Source of the DNA: Deltaproteobacteria bacterium
GTDB taxonomy: Bacteria; Myxococcota; B64-G9
Length of the DNA: 58,044 bases
Reading direction: 5' to 3'
NCBI GenBank assembly: GCA_019307065.1
Contig: JAFDKH010000023.1
Coordinates: 1 to 58,044, forward strand
Shown piece after piece: positions 15,732 through 24,628 of the stretch (its first letter is position 1; each line of letters opens with the position of its first letter). Position numbers and translations under genes: made by a program. The notes under the pieces are model-generated. The model was not told the DNA's origin. It was given only the letters and a program-made list of their open reading frames with translations, and did not search any database.

Positions 15732-16477
15732 GTCGTCGGGGGCTCAAGACACTCAAGTCAGGCGTGCAAAGTATAATCGGCGGCCTCGGCGACTTGCTGC
15801 TGCCACCTAGTTGTGCCGTTTGTAACGCACTGCTTGACGATCCCAAGCAGGTTGTCTGCCCGGTTTGTTTCGAAGGTTTCGAGCGATTGGCGCAGCCTAT
15901 CTGCGCAAGTTGCGGCCAGCCCTGTCCCGAAAGCGAATTTTGCCCAGAATGCAAGTCAAGCGATCCGGTTTGCTCAATCCGGTCAGCCTTTGCATTCGGC
16001 GGCAGCCTGGCCGAAGCCGTAGTGAAATTGAAGTTCGAAAGCCGCTGCCAGCTGGCTCCTTTTTTCGCCCGGCTGATCTTCGAATCCAGTCTGCCGGGAT
16101 ATGATCTCACAAAAATCGATCTAGTTATCCCGGTTCCTTTGCATTCGGCTAAGCTCAAAGAACGAGGCTTCAATCAATCGGCCCTGATAGCCGGCCAGAT
16201 TGCCGGCCTGCTTCGGGTCCCGTTCGATTATTTGCACTTGGCTCGATCTCGCCCGACCGAGTCTCAATCCAAGATGAAAACGCGTTTTGAGCGCGAACAA
16301 AATGTAAAAGGCGCTTTTTCGACAACCAAGAAACATCCCCTGGCCGCTAAGCGAATCTGCCTGATAGATGACGTAGTTACGACCGGTTCGACTCTGCGGG
16401 CTTGCGCCGAAACACTCACAAAAGCCGGGGCCGAGAGTGTCATAGCAACAACCCTGGCCAGGACAATCCACTGGTAG
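15728..16477 (+). CDS. comF: ComF family phosphoribosyltransferase-like protein
   Basis: A 249-residue protein with an N-terminal double zinc ribbon: CAVC at 29-32, CPVC at 44-47, CASCGQPC at 59-66 and CPEC at 72-75. A phosphoribosyltransferase fold follows, with the PRPP-binding motif LIDDVVTTGSTL at about 210-222 and the family's RGFNQSALIA segment. ComF proteins are needed for uptake of transforming DNA into the cytoplasm in competent bacteria, and are often retained elsewhere with unclear roles. The GTG start at 15728 overlaps the rsfS stop by four bases, so the two are coupled. Confidence 0.88.
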   Translation: MSRRGLKTLKSGVQSIIGGLGDLLLPPSCAVCNALLDDPKQVVCPVCFEGFERLAQPICASCGQPCPESEFCPECKSSDPVCSIRSAFAFGGSLAEAVVKLKFESRCQLAPFFARLIFESSLPGYDLTKIDLVIPVPLHSAKLKERGFNQSALIAGQIAGLLRVPFDYLHLARSRPTESQSKMKTRFEREQNVKGAFSTTKKHPLAAKRICLIDDVVTTGSTLRACAETLTKAGAESVIATTLARTIHW

Positions 16478-16537
16478 CCAGCTCTCCTACATTGTATGGA
16501 AACATGCGCAGCTATAGGTTTTTTTTGAATCCTGCAC

Positions 16538-16567
16538 TTGACTGATTACCGCTTGAGTACCTAGTAT
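16538..16567 (+). promoter_or_regulatory. Candidate sigma-70-type promoter
   Basis: TTGACT (16538-16543), an 18-base spacer and TAGTAT (16562-16567) lie about 90 bases upstream of the lipoprotein ATG at 16657, which itself has AAGGAG at a good distance. This is the clearest signal in the 16478-16656 gap. Confidence 0.5.
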
Positions 16568-16656
16568 CTAAAGGCTGCTCAACATTGTCGAAACTCGAGT
16601 GCTGTTTTACGGTGGAGTTTCTTTGCTGGTCGATGAAATGAAAAAGGAGTTTTGAG

Positions 16657-17962
16657 ATGAACGGCAAGAACATCAAAATTGTCGTGGCACTTTTGGCCGG
16701 TCTGACTTTTGGCATTACGGGTTGCACCGGGGATCAAGTTTCTCCAGATCGTGTTTATTTAGACGCCGACGGCAATAGTAATGGCGACGGACCGAGACTT
16801 TGTCAGAGTGTTGCCGATTGTCTGGCAGGAGAGGACTGTCAAGATGGTGTGTGTGTTAGCGCAACGTCTTGCAACTGCAACTATGACTGCGACAAAACCG
16901 CCAACGAGGTATGCAATCAAGCAACCCACGAATGCGAAACAGGGGCACCCCCGGTCAATTGCCTGACTGACTGTGACTGTTACACCGGCGAAGGCTGTAT
17001 CAGCGGGACTTGTCAGCCGACCGGCGGTGATGAACGAACCTGCACGATCGACGGCCGGGGCGGTCTGCCTCATTTGCCAGGACGGCGAATGCACCGCCCC
17101 TCCCCCGGTTTGCCAGGGCAACGATCACTGCTGCGTCGGGTTCTATTGCAACTTCGGAACTTGTGTGCCTGAAAGCACCGGTGACTGCCTCTCGGACGCC
17201 GATTGCACCGAAGATCCCGATTTCCCGCGCTGTGTGGACGGAAACTGCGTCCAGGAGTGCATCAACGACATCGACTGTCCGCTGCCCGGGCAGGTTTGCC
17301 TGGATAATCACTGCGTAACCCCGGGCTGCACGCCCGAAACCTGCAATCCCGGCGAGTGGTGCGACACCGGCGACGGTGTTTGCAAACCCGGCTGTGACTC
17401 CAACGACGACTGCGTTCCGCCCGAGACCTGCAACTATGTTTCGCACACCTGCGGGCAAACCGATTGCTGCGGGGGGTGTTCCGGGGATCAATACTGCGAC
17501 ACGCTCAGCTGTCTGTGTGTTGACAAGTGCTCGCTGACGAACCCTTGCCCGACCGGATTCGAGTGTCGGGCCGACGGAAAGTGCTGGTGTACCGATGCCG
17601 GCTGCCCGGCCGGAACTCATTGCGATCCGGGAACCGGTGACTGTGTCCAGGATACGGTCGAATGCAATACTAACGACGACTGTCCCGCCGGCTGGACCTG
17701 CAATCTAGCTACCAACCTCTGTGAATCTTCGGGCGGGTTGGGCGATGGTGACATGTGCTTCCAGGACGCCAATTGCGACCAGGCCGCCGGTCTGCTGTGT
17801 GACAGCTCGCTGTTCTGCTTTGGCTGCATTATGGCCGATGAATTTTTCAACCCGACTTTCACCTGTCGCTTCGAATGCTCGCTGCTGTTCCCGCAGTGCG
17901 CCGGCGGCTACGAATGTCTGTACCGCCATCTCGGCTTAATAGGCCTGTGCATGCCCATTTAG
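16657..17962 (+). pseudogene. Cys-rich lipoprotein gene broken by a one-base frameshift
   Basis: Two reading frames together encode one protein. The first runs from the ATG at 16657 with signal sequence and lipobox ITGC, then Cys-rich modules (CNCNYDCDKT, CDCYTGEGC), to about 17055. The second continues in the +1 frame as AVCLICQDGEC, CCVGFYCNFGTC, DCTEDPDFPRC and similar modules to the stop at 17962. Removing one G from the GGGG at 17057-17060 joins them perfectly (DGRAVCLICQDGEC), giving about 434 residues. Left as is, the first frame ends at 17172. It could be a sequencing error, a real mutation or homopolymer phase variation. Modules resemble the next gene, suggesting a surface Cys-rich lipoprotein. 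Confidence 0.75.
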
Positions 17963-17990
17963 TCTCGTATTTTTATTCGGGAGGTACGAA

Positions 17991-19481
17991 ATGAAGTTTT
18001 TCAATCGGGCCGTGTTGACCTTCGGTCTGCTTCTGGCAGTCTCTGTGTTTTTAGGCGCTTGCTCCGGCGGCAGCGGGGCTAACGATGCCGGACCAGACGG
18101 CGACGGCACAGACGGCGGCGACGAAGATATTGCTTGCCTCGAGATCGGTGAATGCCCGATTCACCACCTGTGCCTGGAGGGTTTTTGCCGGATGGGCACT
18201 ATTTGCAAGAGCCACACCGATTGCCCGGCAAATTTCCTATGCCTGATTCTCAAAGAAGTCTGTGTTCCCGAAAATCCCTGCAGCAGCGACAATGACTGTG
18301 CTTCACCAACCCCCTACTGCCTCAGCGGCAGCGGCGTCTGCGTCAGTTGTAGAGAAGACGCCCATTGTGACGCGGGTTATGAGTGCAATGATTCCTACCA
18401 ATGCCAAATCATCGGTCCCGATTGCACCGACGACAACGACTGCTCCGACCCCAAACCGTACTGCGATCAGGCACAAGGCAAATGTTACCCCTGTGTCGAA
18501 GACAGTCACTGCAGTCCGATGTGGTGTGAGCCGACCAGCCGGCAGTGCGTGGAATGTTACGACAACAGTCACTGTACGACCGGCAACCCTTACTGTCTGA
18601 CCGACGCCAAGACTTGCGTCGAATGTCGGGACGACAACGACTGCAGCGGTGGTGAACGCTGCAGTGTCAGCCATCAATGCACCGACTTGATCTGCGTAAA
18701 CGACAACGACTGCCTCAACGAACCGGGACGCCCCAAATGCAACGACGCTACCGGTGATTGTGTGCAGTGCCTGGCCCATGACGATTGCAGCTCTTACCAG
18801 TGGTGCCGCGATTTCTTGTGCGTCACCGGTTGCGAGACCGACCAGGAGTGCATCGACAAAAACGGGGCCGATTACCACTGCGACAACGACGGAAGCTGCT
18901 ATTACGCCGAATGCACCGTGGACAACGACTGTAGCGACACCCCCGAGACACCGGCTTGCAAAACCGCAGTCACTCCGCTAGATCCTCCTCAATACTCGTG
19001 TGTCGGATGCACCAACGATGACCATTGCAATGAGTTTTTCTACTGCCCGGCCGGCGAGTTCGAGTGCGGCCCGCTGCCCTGCCATTTGTACGACGAACCC
19101 CAAGTGCAATGCGCGCAAATCAATCCCTGCTTCTATTGCAACTATGGGTCCGGACAGTGCGAGGCGGCCGCTGAATGCAGCTATCCTGACGGTGATGAGT
19201 GTTGTCAGGGTTACACTTGTGAGACCTACGGCTGCGAGCTCAAAATTTGGTGTAGTGCAGAATTCCCAGAGTGCGCGACTGGATACGAGTGCAAACTTGC
19301 CACTGGAGAATGCGAGTGGCAATCCTGCTGTGAACCGGCTTGTGGTAGCGGTAGTTTTTGCAACTCCGACTGTGAATGCGAATCCGGCTGCCACGAGGCC
19401 GGTGAGCCCTGCGACCCGTTTTCCGCCAACACTTGTTGCGCGGGCTTGATCTGCCCCTTTATGTGGCCGTTTTGCACCTGA
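17991..19481 (+). CDS. Cys-rich lipoprotein with DNDC-type repeats
   Basis: A 496-residue lipoprotein with signal peptide and lipobox LGAC, followed by a Gly/Asp-rich linker. Then come about a dozen Cys modules of the form CxxxxDCxxxxPYCxxxxxxCxxC, for example CSSDNDCASPTPYC, CREDAHCDAGYEC and CVNDNDCLNEPGRPKC. The C-terminal part has CCQGYTCE, CCEPACGSGSFC and a final CAGLICPFMWPFC. Such arrays fold with disulphides and often bind calcium. It follows the frameshifted paralogue by 28 bases with GGGAGGT before its ATG, so the two look like an operon of surface lipoproteins. Function unknown. Confidence 0.8.
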   Translation: MKFFNRAVLTFGLLLAVSVFLGACSGGSGANDAGPDGDGTDGGDEDIACLEIGECPIHHLCLEGFCRMGTICKSHTDCPANFLCLILKEVCVPENPCSSDNDCASPTPYCLSGSGVCVSCREDAHCDAGYECNDSYQCQIIGPDCTDDNDCSDPKPYCDQAQGKCYPCVEDSHCSPMWCEPTSRQCVECYDNSHCTTGNPYCLTDAKTCVECRDDNDCSGGERCSVSHQCTDLICVNDNDCLNEPGRPKCNDATGDCVQCLAHDDCSSYQWCRDFLCVTGCETDQECIDKNGADYHCDNDGSCYYAECTVDNDCSDTPETPACKTAVTPLDPPQYSCVGCTNDDHCNEFFYCPAGEFECGPLPCHLYDEPQVQCAQINPCFYCNYGSGQCEAAAECSYPDGDECCQGYTCETYGCELKIWCSAEFPECATGYECKLATGECEWQSCCEPACGSGSFCNSDCECESGCHEAGEPCDPFSANTCCAGLICPFMWPFCT

Positions 19482-19509
19482 TCTTTCTAGCCGAGTTTAC
19501 TTAATCTAT

Positions 19510-20946
19510 ATGAGTCTCGCTACCCAGGAACTCGCCGATGTAGTCGTCGAGTTGCGGGCTTGCCTATTGGGCGCCCAGCTTCAAAAAATCAACTCGCCGG
19601 CTGAGTCTGTCGCCCAACTCGCTTTCCGGTCTGCCGGCCATAGCCATTTTCTGCTGATCGACTTGACTCCCGGCAGCACCCGCTTGCATCTCATCAAGGA
19701 AAAACTCGCCGGCCTGCCGGAACCGCCGAGCTGGGTAATGAAGTGCCGCAGCGAATTGGGAAATGCAATTCTGGCCGAGATCGACCAGGACGAAAATGAC
19801 CGGACCATCCGGCTGAGCTTCAAGACGAAAACTTCTCCAGGAGAACACGTCTTGATTGCCGAGCTTTTCGGCCGCAAAGGACGCCTGCTGCTGGCCATGC
19901 GCTCGGGTGAGATCAAAGACAGCCTGATTGGTTCGGCGACGGTCGGACAACAGTACACTAAATCAACAATGGCAAAGCCCGGGCCCGGCCCGAGTTCTCG
20001 TTTCGTCAAGGCCGATCCCCTGACTCTGCAGACCAACTTTGCCATCGCCGAACATTACCAGCAGCTAGAAATTCAAAAAGCTTTCGAGCGCGAACACAAG
20101 CGCCTGGCTGGCCTGTTGAAAAGAGAAACCAAACGCGTAAAATCGCGTCAGAAAAAAATGCAAAAAGATCTTACTGCCAGCTGCGCTGCCGAAGATATGT
20201 CCCGACAGGCCGAAGCCCTCAAGCTCAACCTGGGTCGTGTACCTAAGGGCCAGCCCTCGATTGAATTGAGCGATCCATACAACCCGGACTCCGATAGTAT
20301 CGTCGTAACTCTAGATCCGGCCCTGTCAGCCTTAGATAACATGAACCGGCTATTCAAAAAGAGCCGGCGTTTGTCACGGGCCATGCCAAAAATTGAACAA
20401 AGACTGGCCGAGGAAAAAAGCCGCCTCGAAAAAATAATTATCTTTGGCGAACAACTTGAAACGACCCAAACGATCGATCAACTAGAACAGTTGCGCGCCA
20501 AACTAGAAGATGCCGGCCTGAAAGACAAAAAACCCGCGATAAAAAAACGCAGTGAAGCGCGCCTGCCCTATCGGCAGTACCAGTCAAAAAGCGGCATGGA
20601 CATTCTTGTCGGCCGCAGTGCGCGTGATAATCATCAGCTGACTTTTCACATTGCACGCGGGTCCGATCTGTGGCTGCATGCCCGCGGCCGATCCGGGGCG
20701 CATGTAGTTGTCCGCCTGGCTAAGAACAAATCCGTAGATGAACAGACCCTGCTAGATGCCGCCACCCTGGCTGCTAAATTCTCGGGCTTGAAGAATCCCG
20801 AAAAAGTCGAAGTCACGTATAGCTTGGTTAAAAATTTACACCCAATCAAGGGTCATCCCGGCACCGTTTCTGTGGCCAAAGGGCGTACGATTCTGGTCAG
20901 AGTGGAAGAAGATCGACTTCAGCGCCTCAAGACTTCCCGGAAATAA
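19510..20946 (+). CDS. rqcH: NFACT-family RqcH-like protein
   Basis: A 478-residue member of the Rqc2/RqcH (formerly fibronectin-binding, FbpA) family, which binds peptidyl-tRNA on split 50S subunits and adds alanine tails to stalled nascent chains. The N-terminal NFACT-N domain is seen in ELRACLLGAQLQKIN and DLTPGSTRLHLIKEKL. A charged helical, probably coiled-coil, middle follows (EREHKRLAGLLKRETKRVK, EQRLAEEKSRLEKII). The C-terminal NFACT-R domain includes LPYRQYQSKSGMDILVGRSA, DLWLHARGRSGAHVVVR and VTYSLVKNLHPIKGHPG. It is somewhat shorter than the Bacillus protein. No clear ribosome site precedes the ATG at 19510. Confidence 0.88.
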   Translation: MSLATQELADVVVELRACLLGAQLQKINSPAESVAQLAFRSAGHSHFLLIDLTPGSTRLHLIKEKLAGLPEPPSWVMKCRSELGNAILAEIDQDENDRTIRLSFKTKTSPGEHVLIAELFGRKGRLLLAMRSGEIKDSLIGSATVGQQYTKSTMAKPGPGPSSRFVKADPLTLQTNFAIAEHYQQLEIQKAFEREHKRLAGLLKRETKRVKSRQKKMQKDLTASCAAEDMSRQAEALKLNLGRVPKGQPSIELSDPYNPDSDSIVVTLDPALSALDNMNRLFKKSRRLSRAMPKIEQRLAEEKSRLEKIIIFGEQLETTQTIDQLEQLRAKLEDAGLKDKKPAIKKRSEARLPYRQYQSKSGMDILVGRSARDNHQLTFHIARGSDLWLHARGRSGAHVVVRLAKNKSVDEQTLLDAATLAAKFSGLKNPEKVEVTYSLVKNLHPIKGHPGTVSVAKGRTILVRVEEDRLQRLKTSRK

Positions 20947-20960
20947 CAAATAAAACAATC

Positions 20961-21000
20961 ACATACACAACCGCGCCATCTCGTGTGGTTGATTGTATGT
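20961..21000 (+). terminator. Inverted repeat after rqcH
   Basis: ACATAC (20961-20966) and CAACC (20968-20972) pair with GGTTG (20987-20991) and GTATGT (20995-21000) around a 14-base loop with a small bulge. There is no T-tract directly after it, so it could be a weak terminator or an mRNA-protecting hairpin. Confidence 0.35.
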
Positions 21001-21026
21001 TAATGTAGGATAATGTGGTCATTTTT

Positions 21027-21055
21027 TTGACATGAACCCACACTGCGCCTACAAT
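21027..21055 (+). promoter_or_regulatory. Strong sigma-70-type promoter for ftsK
   Basis: TTGACA (21027-21032), exactly 17 bases, then TACAAT (21050-21055), preceded by a T-run. The predicted start is near 21062, leaving a leader of about 39 bases with GAAAGG before the ATG at 21101. It is the best promoter match in the window. Confidence 0.75.
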
Positions 21056-21100
21056 ATTTATACGTAAAAACCAAAAAAACCTTAGCACTGAAAGGTTGCC

Positions 21101-23692
21101 ATGAACTCTCCAAGCCGAAAAAAAACCAAGCAGAGTTCGAGGGATGTCGCAATTGCCGGTCGGCAGCATGAAATCATCGGGATTGTTTTTTGCCTGGCCG
21201 CCGCAATTGTGCTGCTCTCTTTGGCCTCGTTTTCACCTTCCGATCCTGTATTCGAAGGGATTGGTCAAAAGGCGGCCAATCTAATCGGTATCGTTGGCGC
21301 CTATCTGGCAAGCGGGCTGTTGGCTGCCCTTGGCATGGCTTCGTTTTTGCTGGGGCTGGCTTTGGTATACGGGGCCGTGGTTGCTTTTAGTCAGAGTGGA
21401 ATCACTTTATCATTCAGAAAAATACTCGGCGGCTTGACTCTGACCGTCTTGGGAACTGTGTTCGGCCATGTAGTCTTTTCCGGCCAGTCGGTACTGGGAC
21501 ATCCGCCCGGCGGTGTGGTTGGAGAATACACCAGCGGTCTGATGGTTTCATTATTGTCGACCACCGGAACTGTAGTTCTAGCGGCGGCCGGAATGATTCT
21601 GGGGCTTATCGAAGTCACCGGATTCAGTCCACTCAAATGTATCAAAGCTATCTGGCGCGGTTTGTATATTGCGGCTACTTCCAGCGCCCAAGCAATCATC
21701 TGGGCCGCCACCCGTTTGGGTCATTATATAAACATCGGCAGCCGCTGGATCTTTACCAAGCTTGCCAAAGAATCCAGAGAATTGCTCGAATCCCTGAGAG
21801 ACAGGAAGCCTGTGCCGGCATCCAAGGCCAAGGCCGATAAATCGGCAACCGCCAAATCCGAAACGATTGATCCTCTGTCTGACTTTCTATCTCCTCCGGT
21901 TACAGTGCCACCTGAGCTTGCCAGACGTGAACCCCTGGTAGTCACGTCTGATCCCGGACCACTTGCCGTTCCTGTCGAAGATGACAAGCCCGCCAAGCGC
22001 AGTTTCAAGAACATCAAGCGCGATCATGAACCTGAGATTGTCATTCCGCGGGCAGCCCAAAAAGAGCCCGAGCCGGTCGCCGCTTTCGAAAAACAGTTGG
22101 CAACCCTCGATCTCAAAGATTACCGGCTGCCCGACATTGAGTTTCTCGAGTTGGAAGAACAAGACCATGCTGAGATTGAAAAAGAACAACTTCACACCTA
22201 TGCCCGCCGCCTGGAAGAGAAACTGGCTGACTACGGCGTTCAGGGTAGAGTCAAGAAGATCATGCCCGGACCGGTCGTAACCATGTACGAGTACATTCCT
22301 GGCCCGGGCATCAAGGTCAGCAAGATTGCCGGCCTATCGAATGACCTGGCGCTGGCCCTGGGCGCCATGAGTGTTCGAATAATCGCCCCGATCCCCGGTC
22401 GCTCGGTTGTCGGTATCGAAGTTTCCAACAAACATCGCCAGACCGTATTCGCCAAGGAAATAATTGGGCACTCCTCTTTCCTCCGCAGTCGGTCGAAGCT
22501 GACTCTGGCGCTCGGCAAAAATATCGAAGGCACGCCTTTTGTGACCGATCTGAACAAGATGCCGCACTTACTGGTCGCCGGCGCAACCGGGACCGGCAAG
22601 AGCGTGGCCCTGAATTCAATGATCGCCAGTATTCTCTATAAAGCCACGCCCGAAGACGTGCGCTTCATCATGGTCGACCCCAAGGTGCTGGAACTGAGCC
22701 TCTACGAGGGCATCCCTCATTTACTACTCCCGGTTGTTATCGATCCGCGCAAAGCCCAGGCGGCTCTCTATTGGGCCGTCAACGAGATGGATCGACGCAT
22801 CCAGGTTCTGCATGCCGCCGGCGTGCGCTCGCTGGACAACTACAACCGTAAAGTCGAAAGGATGCACGCCAAGCTGGCTGACGAAGCAAAACAAAAGAGC
22901 AAACCCAAGACAAAGAAAGTAATCGTAATCGACAAGACTGAGACGGTCGGAGAAGAAGATTCGTTCATTGAAGACGCCGCCCTGTCGCAAAATCCCGGCG
23001 AACCAGAAACCGAGACCGACGACGAGCCCGCCCTCGAGAAAATGCCTCATATCGTCATCGTCATAGATGAACTGGCCGATCTAATGATGACTTGCAGCCG
23101 CGAAGTGGAAACATCGATTGCCCGAATCGCTCAGAAAGCCCGGGCGGCCGGCATTCACTTGATCGTGGCCACCCAGCGCCCCTCGGTCAACGTGATTACC
23201 GGCTTGATCAAGGCCAACCTGCCGGCGCGCATCTCTTTCCGGGTGGCCTCCAAGACAGACTCACGCACAATCCTCGACCAGAATGGCGCCGAGACTCTAC
23301 TGGGTAACGGTGACATGCTGTTCCACCCTCCGACCAGCTCGCAGATAATGCGCATTCATGGCGCTTTAATCACCGAAGAAGAAATCAACCAGATCGTCGA
23401 GCACGTCAAGCAACAAGCCCAGCCGGTCTACGACGAATCGATTCTGGCCTCGGCAGAAGACGACGAAGACGGGCAGTTAGTCGAAGAAGAAGACCACGAT
23501 GAGCTGTATGATAGTGCAATCGCCGTCGTGGCCGAAGCCGGTCAGGCCTCGACTTCGATGGTTCAGCGCAAACTCAGGATCGGCTATAACCGCGCAGCCC
23601 GGTTGATTGAACGCATGGAGCGCGAGGGCATCATCGGCCCGGCCGACGGGTCGCGACCCAGGGAACTGCTTATCCAGAATCACGCCCCCTAG
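21101..23692 (+). CDS. ftsK: DNA translocase FtsK/SpoIIIE
   Basis: An 863-residue hexameric DNA pump that clears and aligns chromosome termini at the division septum. About four membrane segments lie in residues 28-190, then a Pro/Lys/Glu-rich linker. The motor starts near 330 with YGVQGRVKKIMPGPVVTMYEY. Walker A is GATGTGKS at about 492-499 and Walker B is VIVIDELADL at about 650. A highly charged insertion between them (about 585-645, with PKTKKVIVIDK) is longer than I expect for this family. The end holds the gamma winged-helix domain (SMVQRKLRIGYNRAARLIE), which reads chromosomal orientation sequences. The neighbouring lolA is convergent, whereas in E. coli ftsK and lolA run in the same direction. 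Confidence 0.96.
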   Translation: MNSPSRKKTKQSSRDVAIAGRQHEIIGIVFCLAAAIVLLSLASFSPSDPVFEGIGQKAANLIGIVGAYLASGLLAALGMASFLLGLALVYGAVVAFSQSGITLSFRKILGGLTLTVLGTVFGHVVFSGQSVLGHPPGGVVGEYTSGLMVSLLSTTGTVVLAAAGMILGLIEVTGFSPLKCIKAIWRGLYIAATSSAQAIIWAATRLGHYINIGSRWIFTKLAKESRELLESLRDRKPVPASKAKADKSATAKSETIDPLSDFLSPPVTVPPELARREPLVVTSDPGPLAVPVEDDKPAKRSFKNIKRDHEPEIVIPRAAQKEPEPVAAFEKQLATLDLKDYRLPDIEFLELEEQDHAEIEKEQLHTYARRLEEKLADYGVQGRVKKIMPGPVVTMYEYIPGPGIKVSKIAGLSNDLALALGAMSVRIIAPIPGRSVVGIEVSNKHRQTVFAKEIIGHSSFLRSRSKLTLALGKNIEGTPFVTDLNKMPHLLVAGATGTGKSVALNSMIASILYKATPEDVRFIMVDPKVLELSLYEGIPHLLLPVVIDPRKAQAALYWAVNEMDRRIQVLHAAGVRSLDNYNRKVERMHAKLADEAKQKSKPKTKKVIVIDKTETVGEEDSFIEDAALSQNPGEPETETDDEPALEKMPHIVIVIDELADLMMTCSREVETSIARIAQKARAAGIHLIVATQRPSVNVITGLIKANLPARISFRVASKTDSRTILDQNGAETLLGNGDMLFHPPTSSQIMRIHGALITEEEINQIVEHVKQQAQPVYDESILASAEDDEDGQLVEEEDHDELYDSAIAVVAEAGQASTSMVQRKLRIGYNRAARLIERMEREGIIGPADGSRPRELLIQNHAP

Positions 23693-23711
23693 TTGGTTTT
23701 AGTTAGATGTT

Positions 23712-23809
23712 GTCATCCCCGAGGTAGTAGTCGGGGACCCAGCTTTTAAGGCGCGCTCGAATTCACCTGTAATTATAGGGATCCCCGACAAAAACTTTTC
23801 GGGGATGAC
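23712..23809. repeat. Inverted-repeat intergenic element (about 98 bases)
   Basis: Perfect 11-base termini GTCATCCCCGA (23712-23722) and TCGGGGATGAC (23799-23809) enclose two hairpins: CCCCGA..TCGGGG (23717-23736) and ATCCCCGA..TCGGGGAT (23781-23806). This is the form of small palindromic mobile or REP-like elements that recur between genes in many proteobacterial genomes. No second copy was noticed in the window. Confidence 0.55.
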
Positions 23810-23823
23810 TTATTTTTTCTTTT
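23781..23823 (+). terminator. Rho-independent terminator-like hairpin after ftsK
   Basis: The stem ATCCCCGA (23781-23788) with TCGGGGAT (23799-23806) is followed by a T-rich tract (TTATTTTTTCTTTT). It probably ends ftsK transcription and is formed by one half of the intergenic repeat. Confidence 0.55.
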
Positions 23824-23916
23824 GAAACTCTAAAAATCGACAGTCTCCTTCGCGGGCATGACAACCCGAGGTGTGCCGGCCAAGACCGCCGGAGAATCAT
23901 AAAGGGCAGTTAAGGT

Positions 23917-24591
23917 TTATGGTCTTTTAGGCATCTCGATGACTTCGACACCTTCCGGTATCTTGAACTCGAAAGACTGATCTTTCAGACCGACATTGAT
24001 TGAGACTTTAGCGAAAAAAATATGATTGATATTGTCGCCCGGATCGACAACTAAAGTCTCGACCACCTGAAAATTCTTTTTATCGACTACGAAGGTAAGC
24101 CTCTTGAATCGGGCGTTTTTCTTGGGCAGCAATTCGAGCACATAGTGCCCGGACCCGCCCAGGTCCGCTCGCTTGGAAAACTCGACCTTGAACTCATCCT
24201 TCAAGTTGCCGCGACCCCACAAGAAAGAAATAGCGGTAGTCAACTGGGAACCCGAGAAATTACGATCAACCATGACTTGTTCGAGTTCGGGATCGTAGAT
24301 ATACAAAGCCTGGCCATCGGCCACGAAGTGTTTGGCGCGCGGTTGTTTGTAATCCCAGCGCATCTTGCCCGGCTTTTTGATGTAGATAAAACCGCTCGAG
24401 GTTTTCTTCCTGCCCAGAGCTTTGGAAAAGTACTCTTGCTGAAAAGCTGCCTGGAAATCCTTGGTCGAGTCGTAGAACTTCTGTATTTTATCGGCCACCT
24501 GGCCGGCGTCTAAGTCCTTGGCCCCGGCCACGCTGCAAAGCAACGTAGCCGCCAGCAAGACTAAAAGTGTTTGGGGACCAGATAGCTTCAT
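23917..24591 (-). CDS. lolA: Outer-membrane lipoprotein chaperone LolA
   Basis: LolA ferries lipoproteins through the periplasm from the LolCDE complex to the outer membrane. The product is 224 residues from the ATG at 24591, chosen because GGAGGT sits just upstream and MKLSGPQTLLVLLAATLL starts the signal peptide. The characteristic strands are visible: FYDSTKDFQAAFQQEYFS, SGFIYIKKPGKMRWDY, HFVADGQALYIYDPELEQV and LTFVVDKKNFQV. It ends the minus-strand run that includes rimO. The many lipoproteins in this window would be its clients. Confidence 0.9.
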   Translation of the reverse strand: MKLSGPQTLLVLLAATLLCSVAGAKDLDAGQVADKIQKFYDSTKDFQAAFQQEYFSKALGRKKTSSGFIYIKKPGKMRWDYKQPRAKHFVADGQALYIYDPELEQVMVDRNFSGSQLTTAISFLWGRGNLKDEFKVEFSKRADLGGSGHYVLELLPKKNARFKRLTFVVDKKNFQVVETLVVDPGDNINHIFFAKVSINVGLKDQSFEFKIPEGVEVIEMPKRP

Positions 24592-24628
24592 TTTACCTCC
24601 AACCTGCAAGACGAAATTAACCGCTCAA

